NCBI GenBank assembly: GCA_031551635.1 | Contig: JAVBNH010000002.1 | Coordinates: forward strand, 269,384 to 333,383 | From: JAVBNH01 sp031551635 | GTDB lineage: Bacteria; Bacillota; Clostridia; Oscillospirales; Acutalibacteraceae | Direction of reading: 5' to 3' | DNA length: 64,000 nucleotides | Part shown: piece after piece, positions 47,660-56,894 of the stretch | How positions within the stretch are numbered: the stretch's first letter is position 1 | Layout: the number at the start of each line of letters is the position of its first letter | Position numbers and translations under genes: made by a program | The notes under the pieces: generated by a model | Told to the model about the DNA's origin: nothing | Seen by the model: the letters and a program-made list of their open reading frames with translations, nothing else | Database searches by the model: none

Positions 47660-49438
47660 ATGGACGAAAAACAATTTGGCTCAAAGATAACGGCTTTGAG
47701 GCACGAAAAAAAACTGACACAGGAAGAGCTTGCGGCGAAACTGCACGTTTCCGCTCAGGCTGTTTCAAAATGGGAAAACGGGCATTCATTGCCTGAAACA
47801 GCTCTGCTTCCAGAGCTAGCTCGGATTCTTGAGACGACAATCGATGATTTATTTCACCTTAATGAACTGATAATTTTGGAAGCTATTTATGGAGACGGTG
47901 TTGAAAATGTAAATGTCACAAAAAGGCTCAGTCGTTTTATAGAGCAGGATAATTTAACGCTCACCATTTCAAGTGCCTTGCTCGACGCTCAGCAGAGCGG
48001 CGGACGGGTGTTGTATCTCACTGTTAAATACCGCGGTGCAAAGGGGATTTGTTATGCGGCGGCAAAAGAGGGAAGCCGACTGACCCTTTCATCACAAGAC
48101 AATGAAACTTTTCTTAATGATGAGGAGCTCGAAATAATCGCCGGAAGCTACGGAACAAAAAATCACCATTATGACGTGATGCAAAAAATTGAGCATTACC
48201 GGGAATTTCACTGGAATACCATTGAAGCGAACCATGAAACCTTCCCGAGTGACCCTGCAAACGACGAGACCGAGTATCTGACACTGGTTTATTTCAATGA
48301 GAGCGGTATTCACATTGCCAGCTGCGCGGAGGGTGAAAGGCTCGTTTATGACGATTGCCGCATGAACCTGAGCCGCTGCGGTAAGAGTGGGAGCTTTTTT
48401 CTTGCGAATGTGCCGAAAATGCCGTTTTTCGGGGACGGTCAAGAATGCTCATGGGCTTCAGCGCTCACAGCCGCGCTGCAATACATGGGCGAAAAAACTG
48501 ATTATGATGAGGTTATGGGCGTGTCGGGAGCGTGCTACCGATTAGCGTTCTGCTCGCCGCAATGGGACTACAGCTCGGTTGACGCGCTTGTCTGCTTTGA
48601 TTACAACACTCCCGGTTATACAGCATTCGGATACACACCGGAAATGTTTTGCCGCACCGAAAAATCAGAACGTTCCGCTCAACGTCAGCGAATGCTAAGG
48701 GAACTTCGAAATCATATGCCGATACTGGGAATTAACCTTCGCGTTGCGGCTGAATGGGGAGTGATTTGCGGTTATGATAAGGACGGCGAGGTGCTTTATT
48801 GCCGCACTAAATACGATAAGCCGACAATTGAAAACGACCCGAAATTTATGAAAAACCGCCCGGAGTTTGACAAAAGTACGCTCGGAGAGTACGACTATTT
48901 GCCGGTTGACAACTGGCCTTTCCTGTTTACTTATTTTACAAACAAGCGAAAAGCGCCATCTGCGCGTGAAAATCTGATTAACTCGCTTAAGATTTTTATT
49001 GACTGCTCGGATATAACAAAGGATAAAGGTTATTTTCAGGGTTTTCAGGCGTATGAGGTCTGGGCAAAGGATTTGTGCTCAAACAGCTTCTACAGTTTTT
49101 CCTCAAATGAAAAAATTGCCCGCCGTTTCAGCGTTAATCAGTTCTGCGCGCTCTCATTGAAAGATGCCCGCCGAAGCGCGTATCTGTATCTTCAAAAGTA
49201 CCGCGCTGTGATTGAGGACAAGAGACTTGAGACTGTCACCGATTGCTTCCGCCGTGTCTATGAAATAGCCGAAGATATGCATAAGCTTATTGATACTGAT
49301 GAATATCTCGAAGGCTCGGCGGCAAAAAAGCACTGGACAAAAGAAATGCGCTACAAACAAGCGGAAATGTTGCGTGAAATGGCAGGAATAGAGCGCGAAG
49401 CCTTTATTCTCGTGTCAGATATTTTAGCTGCTTTATAG
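47660..49438 (+). CDS. XRE-type HTH fused to C39/BtrH-like domain
   Basis: 592 residues; AAGGAAGG precedes ATG. Residues 1-62 are a Cro/cI HTH (ITALRHEKKLTQEELAAKLH, AVSKWENGHSLP). About 200 residues of unassigned beta-rich sequence follow. Then comes a BtrH_N/C39-like papain-fold module starting at GDGQECSWASALTAALQYMG (Cys263) and VSGACYRLAF; GYDKDGEVLYCR matches the His/Asp-side strand, although a clear catalytic His is not seen. The end is helical. Such fusions suggest a regulator that senses a ligand or modifies itself with the C-terminal module; the reaction is unknown. Divergent from the LicC-like gene. Confidence 0.8.
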   Translation: MDEKQFGSKITALRHEKKLTQEELAAKLHVSAQAVSKWENGHSLPETALLPELARILETTIDDLFHLNELIILEAIYGDGVENVNVTKRLSRFIEQDNLTLTISSALLDAQQSGGRVLYLTVKYRGAKGICYAAAKEGSRLTLSSQDNETFLNDEELEIIAGSYGTKNHHYDVMQKIEHYREFHWNTIEANHETFPSDPANDETEYLTLVYFNESGIHIASCAEGERLVYDDCRMNLSRCGKSGSFFLANVPKMPFFGDGQECSWASALTAALQYMGEKTDYDEVMGVSGACYRLAFCSPQWDYSSVDALVCFDYNTPGYTAFGYTPEMFCRTEKSERSAQRQRMLRELRNHMPILGINLRVAAEWGVICGYDKDGEVLYCRTKYDKPTIENDPKFMKNRPEFDKSTLGEYDYLPVDNWPFLFTYFTNKRKAPSARENLINSLKIFIDCSDITKDKGYFQGFQAYEVWAKDLCSNSFYSFSSNEKIARRFSVNQFCALSLKDARRSAYLYLQKYRAVIEDKRLETVTDCFRRVYEIAEDMHKLIDTDEYLEGSAAKKHWTKEMRYKQAEMLREMAGIEREAFILVSDILAAL

Positions 49439-49461
49439 TAATTATAAAAAAACAAAAAAGA

Positions 49462-49483
49462 GAGTATGGTTCGCACCATACTC
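49462..49483 (-). terminator. Terminator between convergent genes
   Basis: GAGTATGGT (49462-49470), loop TCGC, ACCATACTC (49475-49483). The minus strand continues into a long T-rich run, so it mainly serves the surface-protein gene. Confidence 0.85.
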
Positions 49484-49517
49484 ACTTATATTCGGATTCA
49501 TATAATTACTGCTTTAT

Positions 49518-50327
49518 TTATTCGCCTTTTTTCTTTTTCCCGAATCTCATAGCCACTACCAAACCGATTACTGCGATAAAAGCGATTATCCCAAGTGTCG
49601 GAAGTGAGCTTTCGTCGCCTGTCCTCGGAATCTCAGTATCAAGCGGCGGCTTGCTTGCCGTTGTGCCGGTACCGGTGTTTGTTGTCGTATTTTCCTCTGT
49701 AGTGCTCTGCGCCGTGGAGTCCTGCTCCTCTGTAGTGGTTTCAGGAATGTCCTTTGTCAGGCTGAGAGTGACATAAATATCGTCTGACACCATGTAAACC
49801 TTAAATGTCGGCTGACCCGAAAACAATGCGGCATACTCAGCATTGAAATGGATTTTGTTACTGTCAGTGAGAACAGTATAATAAGAATTGTCTACAACTG
49901 CGTTATTCAACGTAATTTTGTTAACTCTTGACCCTGTCGGTAAGGTTGAGGGTATGGCAATGTCGTTTTGCTCATTTATCTGTGCGTCAAAGCTGGTTAT
50001 GTTTATGCCTTCCTTGTTGAAATGAGCAGTAAAATTATATTCCTCATCATAAAAATCAAGGGTCTTTAAAAAGCCCTCCTTGAGAGTTATAACAGTGCTG
50101 TTCTCATTTCCCGAAACGGAATAATTCGACTTATCGATTTCAGAGCTGATTTTTAAATCAGCGAAAGCAGACTTGTCGATATCGACTGTGACTGAAACCG
50201 AACCGTTGCCTGTCCATTTTTCAAAACTGAAATGCTTCTCAGTGGAGCCGCTGACGCTCATAAGCGAAAAAGACAGTATAATCAATATTGCGAGCGGCAC
50301 TGTAAACATAGAAAAAACTTTTCTCAT
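49518..50327 (-). CDS. Sortase-type surface protein (IPRTG motif)
   Basis: 269 residues. Signal peptide (FTVPLAILIILSFSLMSVSG), a ~170-residue beta-rich extracellular domain of unknown family, a Thr/Glu-rich spacer (TTTEEQDSTAQSTTEENTTT), then IPRTGDESS, a membrane helix (LPTLGIIAFIAVIGLVVAM) and RFGKKKKGE. The order motif-helix-positive tail is that of sortase substrates; the motif is a variant of LPxTG with Ile first. No sortase gene lies in the window. A 7-bp array lies 14 bp upstream of the start codon, and the RBS is GGGGG. Confidence 0.8.
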   Translation of the reverse strand: MRKVFSMFTVPLAILIILSFSLMSVSGSTEKHFSFEKWTGNGSVSVTVDIDKSAFADLKISSEIDKSNYSVSGNENSTVITLKEGFLKTLDFYDEEYNFTAHFNKEGINITSFDAQINEQNDIAIPSTLPTGSRVNKITLNNAVVDNSYYTVLTDSNKIHFNAEYAALFSGQPTFKVYMVSDDIYVTLSLTKDIPETTTEEQDSTAQSTTEENTTTNTGTGTTASKPPLDTEIPRTGDESSLPTLGIIAFIAVIGLVVAMRFGKKKKGE

Positions 50328-50340
50328 AATTTAACCCCCG

Positions 50341-50431
50341 ATTCTGGATTCTGGATACTGGATACTGGATACTGGATACTGGATACTGGATACTGGATAC
50401 TGGATACTGGATACTGGATACTGGATTCTGG
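50341..50431. repeat. Heptamer tandem array 3, (ATACTGG)10 with ATTCTGG ends
   Basis: Thirteen 7-bp units: two ATTCTGG, ten ATACTGG, one ATTCTGG. It lies just 5' of the sortase-type surface-protein gene, where the minus strand reads CCAGTAT. Unit count could vary by slippage. Confidence 0.97.
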
Positions 50432-50788
50432 ATTATAGGTTATCACTCATTAAATCAAAATGTTTTTCAATCAAAGTTCAGTATATCATAGTTGGAACAA
50501 AATGTAAACAATATTACAAAAAAAGCTCCGAATAATTATTCTGAAGTATTAAATAAGTGAATAATATAGCCATTTTTGTTTTATATACTCAATAATAAGA
50601 TGGAAAATTATCCTAAATTGTTGCATTGCACCATAAAATATTTTGCTCACTCTTAAAACACTTTATACACTAACAGTTTTGCTGTAAATAATCCCTGAAA
50701 AAATATATTCCTGTGCTTTACTTTCGCGGTTTAATGTGTTAAAATGTTTATGTAATATAATGCAAAATAAGTCAGGAGGTTGAAGGGT
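50432..50788 (+). promoter_or_regulatory. AT-rich region with promoter of the TrpR-like operon
   Basis: No gene in ~350 bp. A promoter candidate is TTTACT (50717-50722), 17 bp, TAAAAT (50740-50745). The minus-strand promoter of the surface protein should also lie here, but I cannot place it. Confidence 0.5.
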
Positions 50789-51085
50789 ATGAGTGAAAGT
50801 AAAATTTTTGATGAAAGCGCGGATTTTCTTTTCAATTGTATATTGCAGCTTGAAAATCTTGAGGAATGCCACAATTTTTTTGAGGATTTGTGTACCGTTC
50901 CGGAAATAAAGGCTCTCTCTCAGCGCATAGTTGTCGCAAAAATGCTTACAGAGGAAAAGGTCTATAACGAAATAACCGCGAAAACCGGAGCTTCGACAGC
51001 CACTATCAGCCGCGTCAAGCGTTCGCTTAAATACGGGCGCGACGGCTACAGCGAAATATTTAAAAGGGCAGAGAGTAGTAATTGA
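50789..51085 (+). CDS. TrpR-like YerC/YecD-family regulator
   Basis: 98 residues from ATG 50789; AGGAGG at 50774-50779 gives 9 bp spacing, so the TTG at 50780 is rejected. The family fold is an all-helical TrpR-type HTH: CTVPEIKALSQRIVVAKML and VYNEITAKTGASTATISRVK followed by RSLKYG. YerC/YecD proteins are DNA-binding proteins of mostly unknown targets. First gene of a tight operon (next start 1 bp downstream). Confidence 0.9.
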   Translation: MSESKIFDESADFLFNCILQLENLEECHNFFEDLCTVPEIKALSQRIVVAKMLTEEKVYNEITAKTGASTATISRVKRSLKYGRDGYSEIFKRAESSN

Positions 51086-51086
51086 T

Positions 51087-51824
51087 ATGTCTTACGAAAT
51101 TTTTGCAGCATGGTATGACGCATTTACAATTAATGCCGATTATGACAGAAGAGCGGAATATATCTGTGCTTTGCTAAAGCAAGCTGGAGTTTCGGGCGGG
51201 ACACTGCTTGACCTCGCCTGCGGAACAGGCTCATTGATGTATAGGCTTTGCGAAAAAGGCTTTGACCTCATCGGTGTTGACCGCTCTCAGGAGATGCTGA
51301 GCCTGGCTCAGAGTAAGCTTTTTGATAATGACTGTCATGCGCTGCTCCTGTGTCAGGATATGACGCAGCTTGATTTATATGATACGGTTGACGCGGCGAT
51401 CTGTTCACTGGACAGCTTGAATCATCTCACGGATGAGAAAAAACTGCGTCTGGCTTTTGAAAAAGTTTCGCTTTTCATGAATCCCGGCGGAATTTTTATT
51501 TTTGACATGAACACCGTTTATAAGCACAGAGAAGTGCTAGCGGATAATGCCTTCGTGCTTGAGAACGAAAAGGCTTTTTGCGTTTGGCAGAACGAAGCTT
51601 TACCGGGCGATATTGTAAATATAACATTGGATTTTTTTGTTAAATCTGGAAATAAATATGAGAGATTCAGCGAAAATTTCAAGGAAAAAGCTTATGAAAG
51701 CGAGCTTATTTGTGAAATTGTAAAAAGCAGCGGCTTTGAACTGTTAAATATGTACAATGAACTGACTTTTGACCCTCCGCACAAAAAGTCAGAGCGGGTG
51801 TTTTATCTTGCGAGAAAGAAATAA
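51087..51824 (+). CDS. Class I SAM-dependent methyltransferase
   Basis: 245 residues. Motif I LLDLACGTGSLMYRL near 40-54, motif II GVDRSQEMLSLAQ, post-motif DAAICSLDSLNHL and GGIFIFDMNT. This is a Methyltransf_25/YrrT-like form; the substrate is unknown. Starts 1 bp behind the TrpR-like gene and ends 8 bp before hslO. Confidence 0.88.
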   Translation: MSYEIFAAWYDAFTINADYDRRAEYICALLKQAGVSGGTLLDLACGTGSLMYRLCEKGFDLIGVDRSQEMLSLAQSKLFDNDCHALLLCQDMTQLDLYDTVDAAICSLDSLNHLTDEKKLRLAFEKVSLFMNPGGIFIFDMNTVYKHREVLADNAFVLENEKAFCVWQNEALPGDIVNITLDFFVKSGNKYERFSENFKEKAYESELICEIVKSSGFELLNMYNELTFDPPHKKSERVFYLARKK

Positions 51825-51832
51825 CGGAGAGG

Positions 51833-52717
51833 ATGAACAAATTCTTGGCAAAACTTGTCAGATGCATAACAAATGATGGTGCGGCAACGGTAATGGCGGT
51901 TGACACAACTGATATTACCGCACAGGCGCATAAAATTCATAAAACCTCTAAGGTCTGCACCGCGGCACTCGGACGGCTTATGTCGGCGGCGGTTATGATG
52001 GGCAGCTTGCAAAAATATGAAAATTCCAGCCTGACACTCAGAGTAAACGGTGGCGGGGAAGCCGGTTCCGTCATTGCCGTTGCGGATTATCTCGGCAATG
52101 TCAGGGGCTATATCGGAAACCCGGCGTTTGAGAATGAGCCGAAGTACAAAGGTAAGCTTGATGTCGGCGGCGCTGTCGGTACAGCGGGCTTTCTGAGCGT
52201 TATGCGGGATTTCGGCGAGGGGGAGCCGTATATAGGTCAGGTACCGCTTGTTTCGGGCGAAATCGCCGAGGATATAACCTCTTATTATGCCGTAAGCGAA
52301 CAGATTCCAACTGTTTGCGGCTTGGGCGTGCTTGTTTCAAAGGATAACAGTGAGGTGCTTTTTTCCGGTGGATTTATGATTCAGCTCCTGCCCGGTGCAG
52401 ACGATCGAACCATTGATACGCTTGAGAAATCGATTAAAAATATAAAACCTGTAACAACCATGCTGAGTGAAGGACTTTCACCTTTTGAAATATGCAAGGC
52501 GGTTCTGCCTTGCTTCGAAATTGAGTTGCTCGATGAGAGCGAGGCATTTTACAGATGCAACTGCAGCCGTGAAAAAGTTACAAAAGCTTTGCTTTCAACC
52601 GGCAGGGATGGTCTGCGGGAAATGGCTGAGGACCCGATAACCAGTGTAAATTGCCATTTTTGCAATAAAAAATACCGCTTTACCGCGACAGAAATAAAAA
52701 AACTCCTTGAAAGCTGA
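51833..52717 (+). CDS. hslO: Redox-regulated chaperone Hsp33
   Basis: 294 residues. Core domain with AHKIHKTSKVCTAALGRLMSA, GGGEAGSVIAVADYLGNVRG, GYIGNP and ADDRTIDTLE. The C-terminal zinc/redox switch has the C-x-C and C-x-x-C pairs in YRCNCSREKV and VNCHFCNKKY. Under oxidation zinc is released, disulfides form and Hsp33 binds unfolding proteins. RBS GGAGAGG overlaps the end of the methyltransferase gene. Confidence 0.96.
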   Translation: MNKFLAKLVRCITNDGAATVMAVDTTDITAQAHKIHKTSKVCTAALGRLMSAAVMMGSLQKYENSSLTLRVNGGGEAGSVIAVADYLGNVRGYIGNPAFENEPKYKGKLDVGGAVGTAGFLSVMRDFGEGEPYIGQVPLVSGEIAEDITSYYAVSEQIPTVCGLGVLVSKDNSEVLFSGGFMIQLLPGADDRTIDTLEKSIKNIKPVTTMLSEGLSPFEICKAVLPCFEIELLDESEAFYRCNCSREKVTKALLSTGRDGLREMAEDPITSVNCHFCNKKYRFTATEIKKLLES

Positions 52718-52724
52718 AAAATGA

Positions 52725-53774
52725 ATGGATAAAAAGAATTATATAAAAGCGGTACGCTTTGAGCGTCCCGATTATATTCCGATGAGCTTCCATATAAATT
52801 CCGCATGCTGGAATTATTATGAGCATGAGGCCTTGTTTGAGCTTATGGAGAGCCATAATTTTCTTTTTCCGGCTTTTAAACGTCCTCAGGAAAATTTTCA
52901 GCCGAAGTATTCAGGCAACGCGCAGAAGGATAAGCCGTTCACTGACGACTTCGGTTGCGAGTGGAAAACTGCGATTGACGGGATAACCGGAACTGTTGTG
53001 GGTCATCCCCTTGCCGATTGGGCAGATTTCGAGAATTATAAATTCCCTGACAGCGAATTGGTGATGGGTATCGGTGCTATTAACTGGGAGGATATTGCCC
53101 GGAGAAACATAGAAAAAAAGGTAAGCGGCGAGCTTGTTTCAGGCGGGCTTCGCCACGGTCACACTTTTTTGCAGCTTTGCGACATTCGCGGCTACGAAAA
53201 TCTGATGTTTGATTTTGCCGACGAGCATCCACTTATTTTGCAATTGATTAAAGGGTTAGAGGAGTTTAACGCAGGTATCGTCAGGCACTATCTTGACTCA
53301 GGGGTCGATGTGATGGGGTACGCAGAGGATTTGGGAATGCAGTGCGGACCGATGCTTTCGCCAGAGCACTTTTTGAAATACATTAAGCCTTCATACCGAA
53401 GGCTCATGCGTCCCGCTCAGGAGAAGGGCGTAATTATTCACATGCACTCCGACGGTGATATACGGGCACTCGCGGACATACTTTTTGACGGGGACATAGA
53501 TGTAATAAACATTCAAGATTTGGTTAATGGTATTGATTGGATAAAATCGAAATACGCGGGGAAGAAATGCATAGAGCTTGACATCGACCGCCAGAAGGTG
53601 ACTGTGAAGGGTACGCCAGCGCAAATTGATGAGCTGATTAAAACAGAGGTGGCAAGCCTCGGCTCAAAGCAGGGCGGTCTGATGATGATTTACGGGATGT
53701 ACCCGGGCGTGCCGCTCGAAAACGCAAGGACGCTGATGGATGCAATGGAGAGGTATGCGGTTTATTATAGTTGA
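52725..53774 (+). CDS. UroD-family protein (corrinoid methyltransferase/decarboxylase-like)
   Basis: 349 residues. The UroD/MtaA TIM-barrel fold shows FERPDYIPMSFHIN, GVDVMGYAEDLGMQCGPMLS, IIHMHSDGDIRAL and INIQDLVNGIDWIK. The His/Asp positions of the later strands resemble zinc-methyltransferases and UroD relatives rather than true uroporphyrinogen decarboxylase, since the N-terminal R-x-x-x-R substrate motif is lacking. No heme or corrinoid genes are near. Last in the operon, 7 bp behind hslO. A catabolic or demethylation role is possible, but the substrate is unknown. Confidence 0.82.
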   Translation: MDKKNYIKAVRFERPDYIPMSFHINSACWNYYEHEALFELMESHNFLFPAFKRPQENFQPKYSGNAQKDKPFTDDFGCEWKTAIDGITGTVVGHPLADWADFENYKFPDSELVMGIGAINWEDIARRNIEKKVSGELVSGGLRHGHTFLQLCDIRGYENLMFDFADEHPLILQLIKGLEEFNAGIVRHYLDSGVDVMGYAEDLGMQCGPMLSPEHFLKYIKPSYRRLMRPAQEKGVIIHMHSDGDIRALADILFDGDIDVINIQDLVNGIDWIKSKYAGKKCIELDIDRQKVTVKGTPAQIDELIKTEVASLGSKQGGLMMIYGMYPGVPLENARTLMDAMERYAVYYS

Positions 53775-53882
53775 GTGAAATTATTCGTACAAAACCATAA
53801 ACCGACAGTTGGTTATTTTGTACTTCAAATATATAATCATATTATAGAAAAATAACTTTTTCAAAAAACTTTAAAAAAGTGG

Positions 53883-53911
53883 TTGACAAAAGTAGAAATG
53901 TATAGTATATT
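53883..53911 (+). promoter_or_regulatory. tRNA-cluster promoter
   Basis: TTGACA (53883-53888), 17 bp, TATATT (53906-53911), 18 bp upstream of the first tRNA: close to the ideal sigma-70 promoter. Confidence 0.85.
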
Positions 53912-53929
53912 ATTATTCGCCGCTGATAC

Positions 53930-54005
53930 GGGAGCATAGCTCAGCTGGGAGAGCACTTGCCTTACAAGCAAGGGGTCACAGGTTCGAACCCTGTTGTTCC
54001 CACCA
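53930..54005 (+). tRNA. tRNA-Val (TAC)
   Basis: 76 nt with encoded CCA. GGGAGCA acceptor, anticodon loop CTTACAA (UAC), T loop GTTCGAA. Confidence 0.97.
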
Positions 54006-54100
54006 TTTTGATTTTGGATGGTAGATGTCAGACCGTATACGCGGTAAAGCTTTAAAGCCCTGTTTGCCTGATTCCCTGTATCCTGTAAACCTGTTAAAGT

Positions 54101-54177
54101 GGCCCGGTAGTTCAGTTGGTTAGAACGCTAGCCTGTCACGCTAGAGGTCGACGGTTCGAGCCCGTTCCGGGTCGCCA
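54101..54177 (+). tRNA. tRNA-Asp (GTC)
   Basis: 77 nt with encoded CCA. GGCCCGG acceptor, anticodon loop CTGTCAC (GUC), T loop GTTCGAG. Confidence 0.97.
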
Positions 54178-54195
54178 TTTTTTATTAGCTTCTTT

Positions 54196-54271
54196 GCCTC
54201 TGTAGCTCAGTCGGTAGAGCAGTGGACTGAAAATCCACGTGTCGTTGGTTCAATTCCGACCGGAGGCACCA
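54196..54271 (+). tRNA. tRNA-Phe (GAA)
   Basis: 76 nt with encoded CCA. GCCTCTG acceptor, anticodon loop CTGAAAA (GAA). Confidence 0.96.
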
Positions 54272-54318
54272 GCATTCCCCCTTGACTGAGTTGAAGAAAG
54301 TGACATTCTTCACATTTC

Positions 54319-54394
54319 GCGGATGTAGCTCATCTGGTAGAGCGCCACCTTGCCAAGGTGGAGGTAGCGAGTTCGAGCCTCGTCATCCGCTCCA
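54319..54394 (+). tRNA. tRNA-Gly (GCC)
   Basis: 76 nt with encoded CCA. GCGGATG acceptor pairs with CATCCGC; anticodon GCC between CCACCTT and AAGGTGG. Confidence 0.97.
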
Positions 54395-54541
54395 TTTTTC
54401 GGCTTTCGCTGACGGATTTAAAAATCAATTTCAGTGTGAGCCGATTTTTTATTGACATTTCCCCCGCATTTGTATATAATGTTACTCATAAGGTAAATTT
54501 TACCCGACAGTCCTGAAACCTGTTTACTGAATAATGAATAA

Positions 54542-54592
<51 letters not shown>

Positions 54593-54616
<24 letters not shown>

Positions 54617-54909
54617 AAAAAGCTGACGACAGTCAGCTTTTCCGTTTAATATAGCTACCTCGGCAAAATGCGAAGCATTTTACCGTATTGTTCAAGTCTG
54701 GGTGGCGCCTCCAAAAAAGCTGACGACAGTCAGCTTTTCCGTTTAATATAGCTACCTCGGCAGAATGCGAAGCATTTTACCGTATTGTTCAAGTCTGGGT
54801 GGCGCCTCCAAAAAAAGCTGACGAAAGTCAGCTTTTCCGTTTAATATAGCTACCTCGGCAAAATGCGAAGCATTTTACCGTATAGCTCAAGTCTGGGTGG
54901 CGCCTCCAA
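54593..54909 (+). repeat. Tandem 97-bp repeat of the tRNA-Cys 3' end plus terminator
   Basis: Units start at 54593 (inside the tRNA), 54690, 54787 and 54885 (partial). Each holds the T-loop to CCA part (TTCAAGTCTGGGTGGCGCCT plus CCA). Then comes a GCTGAC-GACA-GTCAGC hairpin with T4, a CTACCTCGG stretch and a second hairpin AAAATGC-GAA-GCATTTT. Unit 2 has one G-U change in the second hairpin, unit 3 has a GAAA loop in the first. The 5' side of the T stem is not repeated, so the extra copies cannot fold as tRNAs. Confidence 0.95.
54618..54641 (+). terminator. tRNA-operon terminator (first of three copies)
   Basis: AAAAGCTGAC (54618-54627), GACA loop, GTCAGCTTTT (54632-54641). The next repeat units carry the same hairpin. 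Confidence 0.8.
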
Positions 54910-54934
54910 CTGACCGCTAAAAAGCGGTCAGTTG
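54907..54934 (+). terminator. Second, unrelated hairpin at the end of the tRNA-Cys array
   Basis: CAACTGACCGC (54907-54917) pairs with GCGGTCAGTTG (54924-54934), loop TAAAAA. It uses the last bases of the final CCA copy, so the array ends in a junction with new sequence. Confidence 0.7.
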
Positions 54935-54987
54935 GTTGTGTGCCGAGCATGGTATAAATCTAACCGGTGTAAAAACTGTATCAAGGA

Positions 54988-55095
54988 ATGACCCCGACAC
55001 AGGCAAACAGTGTTTTTGACGGCTGGGTTGATGAGCAGGGGAATGCGATTGGTAATGTAATCGGTAATGTTGTTGCATATCCGTTGTCTATTTGA
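54988..55095 (+). pseudogene. Possible remnant of a surface-repeat protein
   Basis: A 35-codon frame (MTPTQANSVFDGWVDEQGN and on) directly behind the array. The FDGW-x-D-E-x-G-N pattern recalls InlB B-repeats of surface proteins, but the frame is far too short for one domain. It may be scar left by loss of an inserted gene. Weak evidence. Confidence 0.25.
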
Positions 55096-55566
55096 TATAT
55101 TGTATAAAAGAAATGTTAGGCATTTATTCTCTAAATAAAATTATATTTTCTTTATTAGTAAAAATATTTTAGTCTTTATAAACTTAAGATATGTAGAAAA
55201 CTGTATAAATCATTGTTTTCGCCAGCTCCTTTTGTGTGCTAGTATTGCTCTGTAAAAGTTGCTGGCGGATCTGTGTTAAAAAGTGTAAAAATAAAGTAAT
55301 ACATATATAAATCAATTGACAAATCGTCCAAAAATATGATATTATCAAAATTGTGCCAAATGAATACAGTGAACATCATACATTTGTGGAACGCAACACC
55401 GATTAATTACCTTAATTCTTCGAGAAAACAAACACAATTGCAGTGTTTTCTGTGTCGACTAGTTTGGAAATTATTAATCTCAAATAACTGCATACCTGAA
55501 AAATACTGGCAAATTGCGGCTAGGGAACTGGGAATCTATTCGCGGGAATGTTAAATTAGGAAGGGT
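55096..55566. other. AT-rich region before the glycosyltransferase gene
   Basis: About 470 bp without a supported gene; a 72-codon frame at 55336-55554 has no RBS or protein-like composition. It should hold the promoter of the glycosyltransferase, not placed with confidence. Confidence 0.45.
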
Positions 55567-56799
55567 ATGGTAATACTGATGAAAAAAAAGATGCTTATTG
55601 TAATTAATACAATGGGTAGAGCCGGCGCTGAAAGGGTTTTGGTTTCACTGCTGAAGACAATACCGCCGGATATTTTTGATATTGACCTTTTTGCTGTTAT
55701 TGAGCGCGGCGAGTTTTTCGCTGAGGTACCAAAGCATGTAAATATTCTTAATAAAGCATATTCCTGTGATTCTATGCTCGATAAAAAAGCTAAGTCTTTT
55801 CTGACAAAAAAAGTCTTGAAATCTATGATAAAAAGACTTTACGGCTTGAGCTATATACCATATTTTTTCAAAAATATAGCATTGCAAAAAAAACGCGGTG
55901 ATATTTTATTTGACAAGCTTTTCTGGAAAGCCCTCGCTGACACTGCTCCACGCTTTAGCAAGGAGTATGACCTCGCTATCGCCTTTACTGAAGGCGCCTC
56001 TACTTATTATGTCAAGGACCGTGTCAAAGCGAAAAAAATTGCCGCTTATGTGCATATTGACTACCTGAAAGCCGGGTATATGAAAGAGCTTGACAAGGAC
56101 TATTATGAAAAATATGACGCAATATATTGTGTCTCTCAAATAGTACGCGAGGTTTTTTGCAAGGTCTATCCCGAATACGAAAATAAGACCGAGGTGTTTC
56201 AAAACATTCTGATTCCCAGTGAAATTAAAGAAAAAGCTAGAATGGGAAAAGGCTTTGAGGATAATTTTAACGGAACAAGGCTTTTGACAGTTGCGCGGCT
56301 TCATCCGCAAAAAGCGCTTGATATTTCTGTCGCGGCATTTAAGTTGATTACGGAAATGGGTTATGACAATGTAAGATGGTATGTTTTGGGCGATGGCACA
56401 GAGAGAAAAATGCTTGAGGAGCTTATTGAGGAAAACAAGCTCAGCGGGAAGTTTATTCTGCTTGGTGCAAGCCCCAACCCCTACCCGTTTTTTGAGCAAT
56501 GCGACATTTATATTCAGGCGTCGCATTTTGAAGGTTGGAGCATTTCTATCGCCGAGGCGCTTATTTTGCAGAAGCCGACAATAATCACCGATGTAGCCGG
56601 AAGCAGGGAACAGGTTATAAATAATGAAACAGGAATTTTGATTGACCTTTCACCCGAAAACCTTGCAGTAGCAATCAAATCTCTGCTTGACAGTGAGGAG
56701 CTGCGAAAAAAATTCAGCGAAAACCTTGCCAAAAACAACCTGGATTACGCAAAGGACTTAAAAAAGCTGTATGAGCTTGCGGGATTGGATAGTGAATAG
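55567..56799 (+). CDS. GT4-type glycosyltransferase
   Basis: 410 residues. N-terminal domain with the GT4 opening INTMGRAGAERVLVSLLK; C-terminal GT-B nucleotide-sugar domain with LLTVARLHPQKALDISVAAF, WYVLGDGTE, LLGASPNPYPFFEQCDIYIQ (split), SHFEGWSISIAEAL (the E-x7-E acidic pattern) and ITDVAGSREQVI. Such enzymes add a sugar to a lipid-linked or polymer acceptor at the cytoplasmic membrane. AGGAAGGG lies directly before ATG 55567; ATG 55579 is an equally good start. It stands alone downstream of the tRNA region, with its own terminator. Confidence 0.88.
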   Translation: MVILMKKKMLIVINTMGRAGAERVLVSLLKTIPPDIFDIDLFAVIERGEFFAEVPKHVNILNKAYSCDSMLDKKAKSFLTKKVLKSMIKRLYGLSYIPYFFKNIALQKKRGDILFDKLFWKALADTAPRFSKEYDLAIAFTEGASTYYVKDRVKAKKIAAYVHIDYLKAGYMKELDKDYYEKYDAIYCVSQIVREVFCKVYPEYENKTEVFQNILIPSEIKEKARMGKGFEDNFNGTRLLTVARLHPQKALDISVAAFKLITEMGYDNVRWYVLGDGTERKMLEELIEENKLSGKFILLGASPNPYPFFEQCDIYIQASHFEGWSISIAEALILQKPTIITDVAGSREQVINNETGILIDLSPENLAVAIKSLLDSEELRKKFSENLAKNNLDYAKDLKKLYELAGLDSE

Positions 56800-56894
56800 C
56801 TATATTATACTCATCCGCCAGCTAATATCTAGTCATGATTCTATATTTCCCTTCGATTAATGCCATATTATAATGTAAATAATTAGTGTTAAAC

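Noticed and set aside
50232..50438. Plus-strand frame with a WILDTGY-type repeat
   Set aside because: Again a translation of heptamer array 3, opposite to a well-supported gene, with no RBS.
53775..53929. Extra tRNA or sRNA before the tRNA cluster
   Set aside because: Only the TTGACA/TATATT promoter is supported there; no cloverleaf could be drawn.
55336..55554. 72-codon frame before the glycosyltransferase
   Set aside because: No RBS, no recognisable domain, composition like that of AT-rich intergenic DNA.
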